Source of the DNA: Conchocele bisecta
Taxonomy: Eukaryota; Mollusca; Bivalvia; Lucinida; Thyasiridae
DNA length: 64,000 nucleotides
Direction: 5' to 3'
Assembly (NCBI GenBank): GCA_029237695.1
Contig: CM055274.1
Coordinates: forward strand, 65,779,484-65,843,483
This document shows, one piece after another, positions 36,016-46,138 of this stretch. A program made the position numbers and the translations under genes. A model generated the notes under the pieces. It did not search any database and was not told the DNA's origin. It worked only from the letters and a program-made list of their open reading frames with translations. Every line of letters starts with the position of its first letter. Position 1 is the first letter of the stretch.

Positions 36016-38956
36016 TTTGTCGCGCCTGCTTTAGCAGAAGGCGCAACTTCGCTTTTTCCATTATTGTTTGTGTCGTCGTCCGAAATGTTATAAACTTTGT
36101 ACAAGCTTCGTCATCATGCTATAACTTTAATATTACTTCACAGATTGCTTCAATATTTGGACACTTGATGCATGTAAGCATTAGGAACACACTCATGCCG
36201 CCAATTCACATGACCTTTACCTTTTTTACCTTCAAATTTTTGCTGAAACCCGTAGCCATTTTTTTGCGTCAAAAACTTTGTACAAGCTTCGTTATCATGC
36301 TATAACTTTCATATTACTTGACGCATTCCTTCAATGTTTGGACACTTGATAAATGTAGCCATTAGGAACACACTCATGCCACCATTAACATGACCTTGGC
36401 CTTTCTTACCTTCAAATTTTGCTGAAAGATTTAGCCATTTTTTTGCGTCAAAAACTTTGTACAAGCTTCGTCATCATGCTATAACTTTCATATTACTTGA
36501 CGCATTCCTTCAATGTTTGGACACTTGATAAATGTAGCCATTAGGAACACACTCATGCCACCATTAACATGACCTTGGCCTTTCTTACCTTCAAATTTTG
36601 CTGAAAGACTTAGCCATTTTTTTGCGTCAAAAACTTTGTACAAGCTTCGTCATCATGCTATAACTTTCATATTACTTGACGCATTCCTTCAATGTTTGGA
36701 CACTTGATACATGTAACCATTAGGAACACACTCATGCCGCCATTAACATGACCTTCCCCTTTTGAAAAAACTGTATTCACCTTGTACGGGTGGGCGGGCA
36801 CAGCTTGTCCACGCAATAACTAGAGGACTACTTGATGGATTGTAACCAAATTCGGTATACATGTTTATCACGGCAGGACGAAGAAGCCATTTTTATTTTT
36901 TGCACTCTGTATCCTTGTCCACGTAACGCAACGTATTATGTATTCTTGTTTATTTTCATGCTCTGTATCCTTGTCCAGGCAATAACATAATAAGTTCTTC
37001 TTGACCGATCGTAACCAAATTCGAGATGCATGTTTATCACGACAAGACGAAGAAGCCTATTGATTTTGAAAATTTTCCGATGACTTACATGTATCTTCCC
37101 TTGGTGGCCATTTTACATTTTGCACTCTGTATCCTTGTCCAAGCAATAACTCAAGTTCTACTTGACCAATCGTAACCAAATTCAGTGTACATGTTTATCA
37201 CGGCAAGGCGAAGAATATTGATTATATTTAAACAAAATTATATTAGTTATGTCCCATTTGGTCTCCATTTTTATGCACCCGCTACCGAAAGGTACGGGGG
37301 GGGCATATAGTTTTACCGGCGTCCGTCCGTCCATCCGTCCGGGCACACATTAGGGTACTTATGTGGCTAGCCCCACAGGGTTATGGACTTGGTAAAAGGA
37401 TAGGGTTGGTTACAATTAGCCACCTAAAAAATCCTTTTATGTGGCTAAAAATTGTTTTATGTGGCTAATATTTAACATGTGATAAGCCACATAAGTATAG
37501 TACTGTAAGAACGTCCGTCCTTCCGTCCGTCCCACCGTCCGTCCGTCCGGGCACACATTAGGGTACTTATGTGGCTAGCCCCACAGGGTTATGGACTTGT
37601 TAAAGGATAGGGTTGGTTACAATTAGCCACCTAAAAAATCGTTTTATGTGGCTAAAAATCGTTTTATGTGGCTAATATTTAACATGTGATAAGCCACATA
37701 AGTACCCTAATGTAATGAACGTCCGTATCCGCCGTCCCCGTCCGTACGTCCGTCCGTCCGTGTCCGTACGTCCCGATATTAAATGTACCATATTCTTTAG
37801 TAACTTCTACATGGCTTCACATATTATGTCAATATTTATACACGTGATACATATGAACATGCCTTACACACTCCACCCTCCAGTACTTCGACCTTGACCT
37901 TTGGCCTTGACCTTTTCCACTTTAAATGGTTGCTTGGCACTTTGGGACAAATCTACGTGCACGTTTCTCAATCCTACACTAACTTCTCAATACTTTTGCC
38001 AATCGCTTAAATGTTTATACACATGATACATATGAACATGCCCTACACACTCCACCACCCAGTACTTCGACCTTGACCTTTGACCTTCACCTTTTCTACT
38101 TTAAATGTTTACTTAGCACTTTGGGACAAATCTACGTGCACATTTCTCAATCCTACAATAACTTCTGAATACTTTTGCCAATCCTTTAAATATTTATACA
38201 CATGATACATATGAACATGCCCTACACACTCCACCACCCAGTACTTCGACCTTGACCTTTGACCTTCACCTTTTCTTCTTTAAATGTTTACTTAGCACTT
38301 TGGGACAAATCTACGTGCGCGTTTCTCAATCCTACACTAACTTCTCAATACTTTTGCCAATGCCTTCAATATTTATACACATGTGCCTTACGCATTCCAC
38401 CACCAGTACTTCGACCTTCACCTTTCCGTCCGTCCGTCACAAAACTTTAACGCTCGGGTAAATGTCTCATAATTTCTTCATCCTTTTACCGATCTGCTTC
38501 ATATTTCATATACACATTGCTCTAATGGTCCTCTACTGCCCTGTGCCAAATCCAAGGTCACAAACACTCGGGTAAATGGCTTATTATGCCCCCGCAACTG
38601 AATGGTGAGTGGGGCATATAGTGTTTTTCGCACTCTTTTAATCTACACAAGAACTCATGTTCTACTTGATGGATCGTAACCAAATTTGGTATACATGTTT
38701 ATCACGTCAAGATGAAGAAACCTTGCCTCGACAGGCGTATATTGTGACGTTCAGCACTCTTGTTTACCTTCACATTGTTGCGGAAATACTTGGCCATTTT
38801 TTATTTCAAAAAGTTTCTTCAACCATGACCTTTTTCTTCTTTTAAGCATGAACTTCTCTGACGGTTTTTGTGAATCTTTAGTACATGCCCATTATCATGT
38901 TACGGCCAAATGTCTCGGCAGGCGCGACACCGCTTCCGTGGCGGAATTCTTGTTTT
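36016..38956 (+). mobile_element. 'cgcgcctgc' family element, long copy with nested repeats
   Basis: The head gtcgcgcctgctttagcag and the end caggcgcgacaccgcttcc with ggcggaattcttgttt match the complete 20655-21272 copy. Four ~178-bp units (aactttgtacaagcttcg at 36094, 36271, 36449, 36627) follow the head. Other material is nested from about 36780 to 38760. It includes a gtccgtcc-rich head at 37270, a twice-repeated ~210-bp unit (37342, 37552; acttatgtggctag) and four ~181-bp units (37760-38420; cagtacttcgaccttgacc). Confidence 0.55.
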
Positions 38957-39602
38957 CTACATTTTGTATCCAATTCTATATAATTTCTACATTTATTTCT
39001 ACATTTTTGTATCCAATTCTATATAATTTCTACTTTACACTTCTCTACCTAAATTATTATTCCTGTTTAGCACAACAAGAGGAGAAATAAAGCTATAGAG
39101 TTTCAAATTTTCTTTAATGTTTCTTGCCTTGGTGACAGCTTCACATTTCTGCATCTTCGCTGTCTGGCTCATCTTCAACGGGCGTATTTTGTGACTTACA
39201 GCACTCTTGTTCAAGAATTACATACAAAATTAAATCTGATAAGATGTCGAGACAAACTATTATTTATTTCAACCAAATTTGGCTAACTCTATTGTCAGAA
39301 AACGTGAAAAAGTTTGTAAATATTGCGAACAATTGCATAGTTTCGTCCTTTTGAAACTTTTTTTTCCAATAGATGTTACCAGAACCCGATTTTTGTGATA
39401 TTTCAGTTGGATATTAACTAAATATGCAGAATTTATGCACATCCAAGTTCATGAATGGTATTGTAAGGGAATTTAAACTGTTTACTTTGCTATTCTCTAT
39501 AAATACACTCTTGAGACAATTAAATGCGTCAGTGGGCTGAACATGTGGGTCGCGGCCATCTGATATGCAATAAATGTAAACATGCTGGTCCTGATGTTGT
39601 AG

Positions 39603-40612
39603 ATGACAAAGCGTTCGATGAAAAGGAAACATGCAGCTGGGCAAATATGCACTGGAGAGGACACGAAACAAGACAATAATTCAATGGTGAAAAAGCTAAA
39701 GCGAGAGCAGATAAAACATCAGAAGCCAGATATGGAAAAAAATGTGACTTTTTCAAAGGATCAAAATTCCAAGAAATTTAACGAAGTTGCACATGGTAAG
39801 AAAACAAATGAGGGTCCACATAATAGAAATGTGAAATTAAAGCAAGTAATAGTTGATGTTTCTAAACATGAACAGCATGAAAGTTTTATTCAAGAGAAGA
39901 TGACAACAATATCAAAAGAGATGGATGATAAAAAGCATCACAGAGATGATATAGTAGGCACAAAGGCAAACATGAAAAATGATAACATTGACAGCAACAA
40001 AAAAAGGAACATGAAAAAACGTGTACTCGAATGTAAAAGGAATAAGCTAAAAAATTCCAGTCAGCCAGCTTTGTGTAAAAGTGATTTGGCTTGTGATTCA
40101 AAAGTCCTATATTCTGCTGCTGGTTTTTCAATGCAGTACAGTAGTGACCATAGTGATATAGAGGTCAATGATGAAGTACATCAACAAACTAACTCATCAC
40201 AGAATAACAGTGCACAGAGCAAAGTTGCAGCATCTCCATTTGACCCTGAAATACTGAGTGCCATGTTGTCCATGAAAACTATGCAATCAGAAAATCAGCT
40301 GTCTAATAAAAAGAATAAAATGCACCATGGAGAGACTACTGCTGTAAAGTATATTAAGACAGGCAAGAACATACCTGTACATAAAGAAAAAGACCCACAA
40401 AAGTCTTTCCTAGAAAAGAGTCGGGAGAGACTGAATGCAGCGAGGTTTCGGTATTTGAATGAGATGCTGTACAGCAAAAGCGGCGAGGAGGCATTATTGA
40501 TGTTCCGCAAGGACAGGGCAGCATTCCAGGTGTACCACGCAGGCTTTCAGGGGCAGGTGCAGAAATGGCCCAGTAATCCAGTACAACACATCATCTCTGA
40601 TCTACAACGCAT
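39603..40612 (+). CDS. RRP8: RRP8 rRNA-processing methyltransferase, long 5' exon (partial)
   Basis: The exon encodes a long, Lys-rich, disordered N-terminal part (about residues 1-270). It ends in the RRP8/nucleomethylin signature just before the methyltransferase fold: RERLNAARFRYLNEMLYS, MFRKDRAAFQVYHAGFQ and QVQKWPSNPVQHIISDLQ. RRP8 is a nucleolar SAM-dependent enzyme that methylates adenine in large-subunit rRNA and acts in chromatin silencing. A strong donor (cgcat|gtaagt) ends the exon at 40612 with the codon split. Codons for the Rossmann-fold domain are not in the window and must lie beyond 64000. An in-frame TAG precedes the first ATG, which is itself preceded by gttgtag, so it could be the start codon or follow a splice acceptor. 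The Polinton-like element begins 62 bp into the next intron. Confidence 0.85.
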
Positions 40613-40674
40613 GTAAGTACCATTAGTGTATTTTCCGCTTTTTTTTTAATAAAAAAATAAAAAAGTACTGTATT

Positions 40675-40840
40675 AGTAGTATATAAGAGTCATAATGATA
40701 CAAGTTGTGGTGGCTTCCACACGAAACTTGTAATCATTATGACTCTTATATACTACTACCGCGAGACCATATATTTATGACATGAGAAGATACACCCTAT
40801 TAGAGATAAAAATCCCTATGTTATACTCAGTATATATATA
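40675..40840. repeat. Left terminal inverted repeat of the Polinton, with terminal palindrome
   Basis: The outer 83 bp (40675-40757) form a near-perfect palindrome with ~32-bp arms starting AGTAGTATATAAG. The inner part (ccgcgagaccatatattta ... aaaaatccctatgttatac) matches the right end at about 61260-61344 in reverse. The first gene starts 5 bp after the repeat. Confidence 0.85.
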
Positions 40841-40845
40841 ACATA

Positions 40846-41139
40846 ATGGTTCTAGTTAAGTGTGCGTGGTTGAAGACAGGTAGTCACGAGAGATGTTTTC
40901 GCACCGGTATTTACGAATATTGCAAACATCACCGTGCATGGATGCGAAGAGGTTCCGTTTCACCTCGCCCATGTCGGCATTGTGGGGTAGGGACCAAAGC
41001 CGAGTCATTGCTATGTCCACCATGCGGTGGCACTCAGGCTACTCATCGAATGGCTAACAAGGGATTACGTGCTCGCAAGTATTATCGTTTAGTAATAATT
41101 CAAATCGGAAAGTCAGTTAGAAAGATAGAATCAATCTAA
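40846..41139 (+). CDS. Small Cys-rich zinc-ribbon-like Polinton protein
   Basis: An intact 97-residue basic protein. Cys/His pairs are arranged as C-x9-C (KCAWLKTGSHERC), YCKHH, then CRHCG (about residues 43-47) and CPPCGG (about 57-62), the last two forming a likely zinc ribbon. The C-terminus is Arg/Lys-rich. It is the first gene after the left terminal repeat and is transcribed inward, a position suited to an early or DNA-binding protein. I recall similar small Cys-rich ORFs in cnidarian and mollusc Polintons but know no function. It is one of the few unbroken genes of the element. Confidence 0.7.
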   Translation: MVLVKCAWLKTGSHERCFRTGIYEYCKHHRAWMRRGSVSPRPCRHCGVGTKAESLLCPPCGGTQATHRMANKGLRARKYYRLVIIQIGKSVRKIESI

Positions 41140-41253
41140 TAAGTCACGGTGTTTCTACAGCATTAAAAACACTGTAAAAAAAACATTATCAAACTAATTT
41201 TATAAAATTGGAAAATTGAACAGAAAAAACAAGCACCAATATTATTAGAGAAA

Positions 41254-41379
41254 ATGGATAATACAATACAATTTGAATTGCAAATTTTTAATGACTGTGT
41301 TGAAGAAGTTTACGAAGCTTACGGGGGTTATAATCCTGTATATAAATTCTATAAAATGAGAACACTAGGCCAACCTTAA
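41254..41379 (+). CDS. Short acidic ORF, probably truncated Polinton gene
   Basis: A 41-residue frame starts MDNTIQFELQIFNDCVEEVY and is Tyr-rich. It follows the Cys-rich gene by 114 bp, with an AT-rich leader containing taattttataaa. The frame ends just where unrelated repeat-like DNA begins (ccaaccttaaaaatatgttt), so it is probably the 5' end of a gene cut by an insertion. I do not recognise the family. Confidence 0.4.
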   Translation: MDNTIQFELQIFNDCVEEVYEAYGGYNPVYKFYKMRTLGQP

Positions 41380-42081
41380 AAATATGTTTGTTTCCCCTCC
41401 CGCTACCTGGGCCAATGAGGTGTGGGTAGGTAGGTAGGTAAAATATTTTTTTTAATATATGAAATTTTGTCGACATATATTTAGCAACATATCTCGGCCT
41501 AGAAACGCCAAATAATGCCATAATATATTATTATTAAAGGTACACGTTCCTTATACAAAGGAATAAATATGCAGACACAATGTAAAATGACTGTTTTATT
41601 GACTAGAGATATTAAACTCACATGGAGTAAGGTGAAAACAATTTGCTGACATGTACATGACTAGATTGAATGATTACCTATTCGAGACATGCCGTGTGAT
41701 TTTGTACCATCGAACATCAGGCGCGAATACAGAAATAATTGCAGGACAGGATAATTTCAGGGGGGTGTCTGTAATTACAAGTCGGCATAGCCGAGCTCCG
41801 CGATTGCAATGCTCATTGTAAAATGGGGGGTCTAGGGGTCCTCCCCCAGGAAATTTTTAAATGCCAGATCGCCGCAGATGCGATTTCCTGACACCTAGGC
41901 CACGAAGTCGTCCAACTATTCGAGTATTGTAGATTTTTTTTTTTTTTTTGCTGGGAGTAGGGGGTCTCCCCCCCCCCCCCCCCCCCTGGATCAGCGCCTG
42001 AACATGTGCGATATTTCATGAAAACCGTTTACAAGAAAAGTGTCGCTGAATCTTCTTGCATCGCCATGTTTTTCTTGTTTT

Positions 42082-42222
42082 TATGCCACCGGGTTTCGAA
42101 GAAACGGGTGGCATATAGTGTTTGGACTGTCCGTCCGTCACACTTTTCGGTTAACCACTTTGTCACAGTTTCTCAAATATGCTGCAAGTGGCATCCGCGT
42201 TCGACAGACGCATTTCTTGTTA
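42082..42222 (+). mobile_element. Minimal hairpin-headed element without tandem core
   Basis: At about 140 bp it is the shortest member of the hairpin-headed group. The head is atgccaccgggtttcgaag with aaacgggtggcat, then atagtgtttgg and gtccgtccgtc. The end is ccgcgttcgacagacgc followed by atttcttgtt. No internal units are present, so head and tail alone can make an element. Confidence 0.6.
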
Positions 42223-42783
42223 CATACTACGGCAGGGCTTGAAACTAAGCAAAAATATGTACTAGCCAGCCGGGCTAGTAAGATTTGAAATTTACCAGCC
42301 CTTACAGGTTTCTACCATCCCTTACGTCGCATTGTCTTCATCTGGAAAAAAATTAGCTGGATCATTGTCAATCTGGTAAAATGTTTTACTTCAATGATGT
42401 ACCATAAATAACAATTCAGTTGTTCATATAATACCTATATAATAATATCAATTATGTCTCTGGACCAATTTATATTGCTCGCTGTAGATGAAAAGAACTT
42501 GTAGCATAGTTGTTTATGTCTCTCCATGGAAGAAAACATATGATCTCTGGCTTGTACAAAAGCCAACAATAATCCAGTGGTGTTGCTGTTGTTACATCAA
42601 ATCCGTCTGGAAGATTGGGCCCTGGGTTTTCGGTGAAGTCTTCTATTGCATATATAAATAACAATTTTGTCATAATTTTTATTATAATAACTTGACAGTA
42701 AGCACTAATTTATTTGTATTCACATTATGAGGTTCTGTGTCATATGAATGATTGTGTACAGCAAATGGAATTAATAGTATTAA

Positions 42784-43269
42784 AGGTGCATGTCCACTCA
42801 TAAGGCACAAGATGTTCTTTATAGGAATTAAATACGTGTATAATTGTGTCACTATTCCACCAGTTCTAAAAATTGCGAGTGCCCGCTATACAGATCTAAT
42901 CATTTAGTAATATTTATTTTACTGATAGAGACGCACGGTGGTATCAGGCTATTTTCATATGCAAATGAGACATGATATTTATTAATTATTTATGCTAATT
43001 AAATGTTAAATTTTTGACAGATTATAAAGTATGATCATTGCACATCAAAAAATAAATACAGAGAATAAATAGTAATGTCCTTCAACATTTTAAGGAAATA
43101 CGATTATTGCCCCTAACATCAGTGTGGAACTTTATGTCTGATATAAAATGTATAATAATGCCAATCAATACATGGGGTAATGATGATTGAATATTTTATT
43201 TTCCAGAAAATGTCTCAGATGATGTCTGATATAAAGAACATGTTGTGTCGACTGAGTGGGCATGCACCT
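42784..43269. mobile_element. MITE with ~43-bp inverted ends and TTAA duplication
   Basis: The ends AGGTGCATGtCCACTCA and its complement are inverted over about 43 bp at roughly 80 percent by eye. The same tetranucleotide TTAA flanks both sides (42780-42783, 43270-43273), as for piggyBac-type elements. The interior is AT-rich and non-coding. A related end may be present at 41535. Confidence 0.65.
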
Positions 43270-44199
43270 TTAATAACACATTACACTATGTAAATTCATT
43301 AAACTGTTGAAAACAGTATATTTTATTGCTCAGGGCCGTCAACAAACACCATCCCCGATTATAATTAATTTATATTAACCAATTAATATATTTAAAATGA
43401 TTTAAAACAGTGAAATTATTATTTCTCACAAATTCAATTTTAGGTCCGAAACTGTGTGGGGGCGACTTGCTCGGGTGTCAATCGATAAGACCATTATTCT
43501 TTCAGCTTAAAACTTTTTGTTGAAACACATTCTCAATTGAATATATTCAGTGTTTCTTGCCAGTTTGGATCGATGTAGACGCTAAATATGCAAAACTATA
43601 ACTTGGAAGTTTGATTTTCAAAAACATGTATATGCATATTCGTTTCAGCGAAATCAAGCGTGGTTCTATTCTTAGAAACAAAATTACTCTATTTCCTTGT
43701 TGGGACCAAGTGTAGTAATTTTGTGAATAAATTAATTATAAATGTCTGAAGTATCCAATGAAACAGTCCCGACAGGTGTCGCTAGCGTGTGATTGAGGGC
43801 GGTCATTACGGAAACAAACAATCCATGATTTGGATGCTTGTAGTTTATAAAACGCTATATTTGATTGGCTATTGACATGCAGACCACTGACTGGGATTGC
43901 TACTCACCTATAGGGAAGCAGCTTACAACCATTTTCACCGACACATTTTTGTAAACATCGCGATGACTTTCACTTCATGTTCTAAGCTAGTAAAGGCATA
44001 TCAGCTGGGATTTTTTACTCGCCATAAAGTAAACGATAAAAAGCGAGATTTTTCGAGACAATATTTTTTTCTGTCGGAACAGCCCATTTTTGCTGTGCCA
44101 GTTTCGACACTAAATAAAAATAATATTGTTTCCGTTTTGCCCAAAAAATAGTTTGGGTCGCGGCGATTTTGCCGGGTCGGTCGCGGGAGGGGAAACATT

Positions 44200-44494
44200 T
44201 AATATTTTATTATACGCCCTAGGCGATATCGAATACATGAAATACCAGCGTAATTTATTACGCTCCGATAAAAACGTTACATTTACAATATTATACCGGC
44301 AATTATGTCAACTATACAACAGGCAAATACGAACATTAAGACAGATAATGCGTATCGGATATGAAACTAAGGTGTATTATACGAAAATTTTAAAACCCAA
44401 CGATTCGTTTATGAATGTACATTTCTACGATATCGCTTATAAAGATATTGAAAAATTATTATTGAAAAAAAAAAAAATACTAATTAATTTATAG
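44200..44494 (+). CDS. Basic, Tyr-rich Polinton ORF of unknown function
   Basis: Codons from about 44200 in the frame opened at 44126 give a Lys/Arg/Tyr-rich protein (YMKYQRNLLRSDKN, LYRQLCQLYNRQIRTLRQ, TKVYYTKILK) ending KILINL at 44494. The upstream part of the open frame (44126-44200) looks unrelated and may belong to inserted DNA, so the true start is unclear. It could be the remainder of the gene begun at 41254. No recognised family. Confidence 0.35.
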
Positions 44495-44499
44495 CCGAT

Positions 44500-44745
44500 T
44501 GTATTTTCCTTATCGAAGGTATGTAAACTGGCAATCTGAATTTATCAATTTTATCAACCTCGAGCGGTCGGATAGGAACGCCGTTGTCATGCAGTTGTTT
44601 ACCATAGCGACCACATTTGTAGGGATAGAAATAAATAAATAAAAAATGTTTAGCTCCAACCGCGGCGCGAACCCACGACCCTCGTCTCTATAGAGTATCG
44701 CCTTAACCCACACGACCATGTAGGCTGTTATGATAAACATTACCT
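44500..44745 (-). mobile_element. tRNA-derived SINE, minus orientation
   Basis: Read on the minus strand from about 44737, a tRNA-like head (gcctacatggtcgtgtgggt, an A-box-like segment, then gggtcgtgggttcgcgccgc, B-box-like) is followed by a (attt)n stretch and a unique body ending near 44500. It lies between two small element ORFs. A target duplication was not identified. Confidence 0.5.
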
Positions 44746-44800
44746 AGTGTTGTACAATTATCGATTTATGACAATGTTTCAATTACACGGGTTATGAACC

Positions 44801-44974
44801 ATGCGTAAATTGATAGCCGAGGTAAACAGACAGTTATTTATAGCCGAGTGTATCAATTTACACAGGCGATTACAGTGTAATCCTCGACTGAATTTGTTAT
44901 GCGATTACGGTGTAATTCTCAGTGAAAAACACATGTTGTATAGGTATGTAAATTTGTTTACTGCACCAATATAA
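44801..44974 (+). CDS. Small Leu/Cys ORF of the Polinton, unknown function
   Basis: A 57-residue frame, MRKLIAEVNRQLFIAEC onward, has two more Cys and an amphipathic N-terminal helix. It ends 28 bp before the convergent stop of the 45003 gene. Compact spacing and even codon use favour a real small gene. It has no family assignment, and the preceding SINE may have separated it from its promoter. Confidence 0.35.
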   Translation: MRKLIAEVNRQLFIAECINLHRRLQCNPRLNLLCDYGVILSEKHMLYRYVNLFTAPI

Positions 44975-45002
44975 GAATTTTTATTTTTTTTTTTAAATTA
45001 TT

Positions 45003-46101
45003 TTATAATGGTGCTGTAACATTTCTTCCGACTTTATCTCCAAGTTTTTCCCTAAATTTATCCCAATCAGTACACTCAATTTTGGGCATGGTGGCGCGCG
45101 CCTTGATTCTTATATCATTTTTTAATTGTTCATATCTCCCCATTTCTTCCACCACGGATTCAAACTCTAAATTTGATATTTTCTTATCGGCCAACGCTTT
45201 GGACACCATAACGTCGATGGTATTTTTCTTCGACCTGGCGAGAACAGATATTCTATCATGTTTTCTACATTTTTTCTCGAGTTTTCCACCAGACGCCCTA
45301 ATTACCATACACCACAACCCAGAAACGGCCGACACCGCACATAAAATCCCCGCTACAGGAATCGTTATAATGGTGGATATAGTTGCAGCTGTCCCCGCCC
45401 CACACAACACAGAAACACTCGCCAGAGCCGTGCTAGATACTTCAGCCATGTTCACCGCGCGTCTATATTTTTTAGCGTTTCTTTTTCTATTTGTATATTC
45501 TCTAACTAAAATATCCTGCATAGCGACGATATTATTCAACCTAAAATCTGCCCCGTGCAGGCACCGGGGCGGGATCAACTGATCCTGAGAATAGTGCTGC
45601 AGTAGCCATTGCTCGTCGTAAAAGGCGACTAAACTGGCTTAACGATTGGGTTCATACTTTCCGGAACCCACTATACCGGATTTGGCCCTCATGTACATTT
45701 TTGGGTTTCTTGTATGTGAGAGTTGAGTCGGGCTATGTCCCATATATAAAAGTAAGATTAGTGCTAATCCTATTTCTTTTAGGGGATGGGATAAATGATG
45801 CTGGTGTGGCGAGGGCCTGGCACCAGATCAGGTTGTTCTAATTTCAGGACTGAATATATATTTTGTAAATATTGAGTTCTGAAGTTGGGATTTACCCCCC
45901 TCGGACAGGTGGATACGGGACACGACCCCGTTGACCCGTCTGCGTGTAGACTCCCTGAGGCTTGTACCTCTATGTCAGAAAAGCGGACGTTAAACCATAT
46001 TCACTCACTCACTCACTCAACCTAAAATCTGAACTTCTTTCGTTAATTGTACACAGTGTTGATGGAGTGGTATTGACAATTGGAAGCGTTGATTCGTTCA
46101 T
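45003..46101 (-). pseudogene. Polinton membrane protein with hydrophobic hairpin, split by a SINE
   Basis: The start codon is at 46101. The N-terminal ~28 codons (46018-46101) and the rest (45003-45550) are separated by a SINE. After the junction come a basic heptad-like helix (NRKRNAKKYRRAV) and a ~45-residue Gly/Ala/Ile-rich double hydrophobic segment (ASVSVLCGAGTAATISTII, PVAGILCAVSAVSGLWC). A charged helical tail follows, with NTIDVMVSKALADKKISN and EEMGRYEQLKNDI. This architecture recurs in Polintons of cnidarians and molluscs as an uncharacterised membrane-associated protein. A virion or membrane-perturbing role is only a guess. The SINE destroys the frame. Confidence 0.65.
45551..46016 (+). 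mobile_element. Molluscan SINE with (actc)n tail inserted in a Polinton gene
   Basis: A 466-bp insert is bounded by the 15-bp duplication tcaacctaaaatctg (45536-45550 and 46017-46031). It contains ctcgtcgtaaaaggcgact, gggttcatactttccgg and the 3' end cggacgttaaaccatattc followed by actcactcactc, a combination common in molluscan SINEs. The duplicated target is coding sequence of the membrane-protein gene, so the insertion postdates the Polinton. Confidence 0.85.
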
Positions 46102-46138
46102 ATTTAAATTTTACAAATTTATTTCAATATATTAGTAT

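Larger units (their letters stand above)
41380..44190. other. Non-Polinton insertion(s) in the left arm
   Basis: No element gene is readable here and the composition resembles the flanking host DNA. Recognisable pieces are a short complete hairpin-headed element (42082-42222), a TTAA-flanked MITE (42784-43269), poly-T and poly-C tracts at 41934-41990, and a repeat starting gcagggcttgaaactaagc at 42233. Exact insertion boundaries and a target duplication were not found. Confidence 0.5.

Noticed and set aside
45082..45582. 166-residue plus-strand ORF with hydrophobic stretches
   Set aside because: Mirror of the minus-strand membrane protein, and it runs into the SINE.
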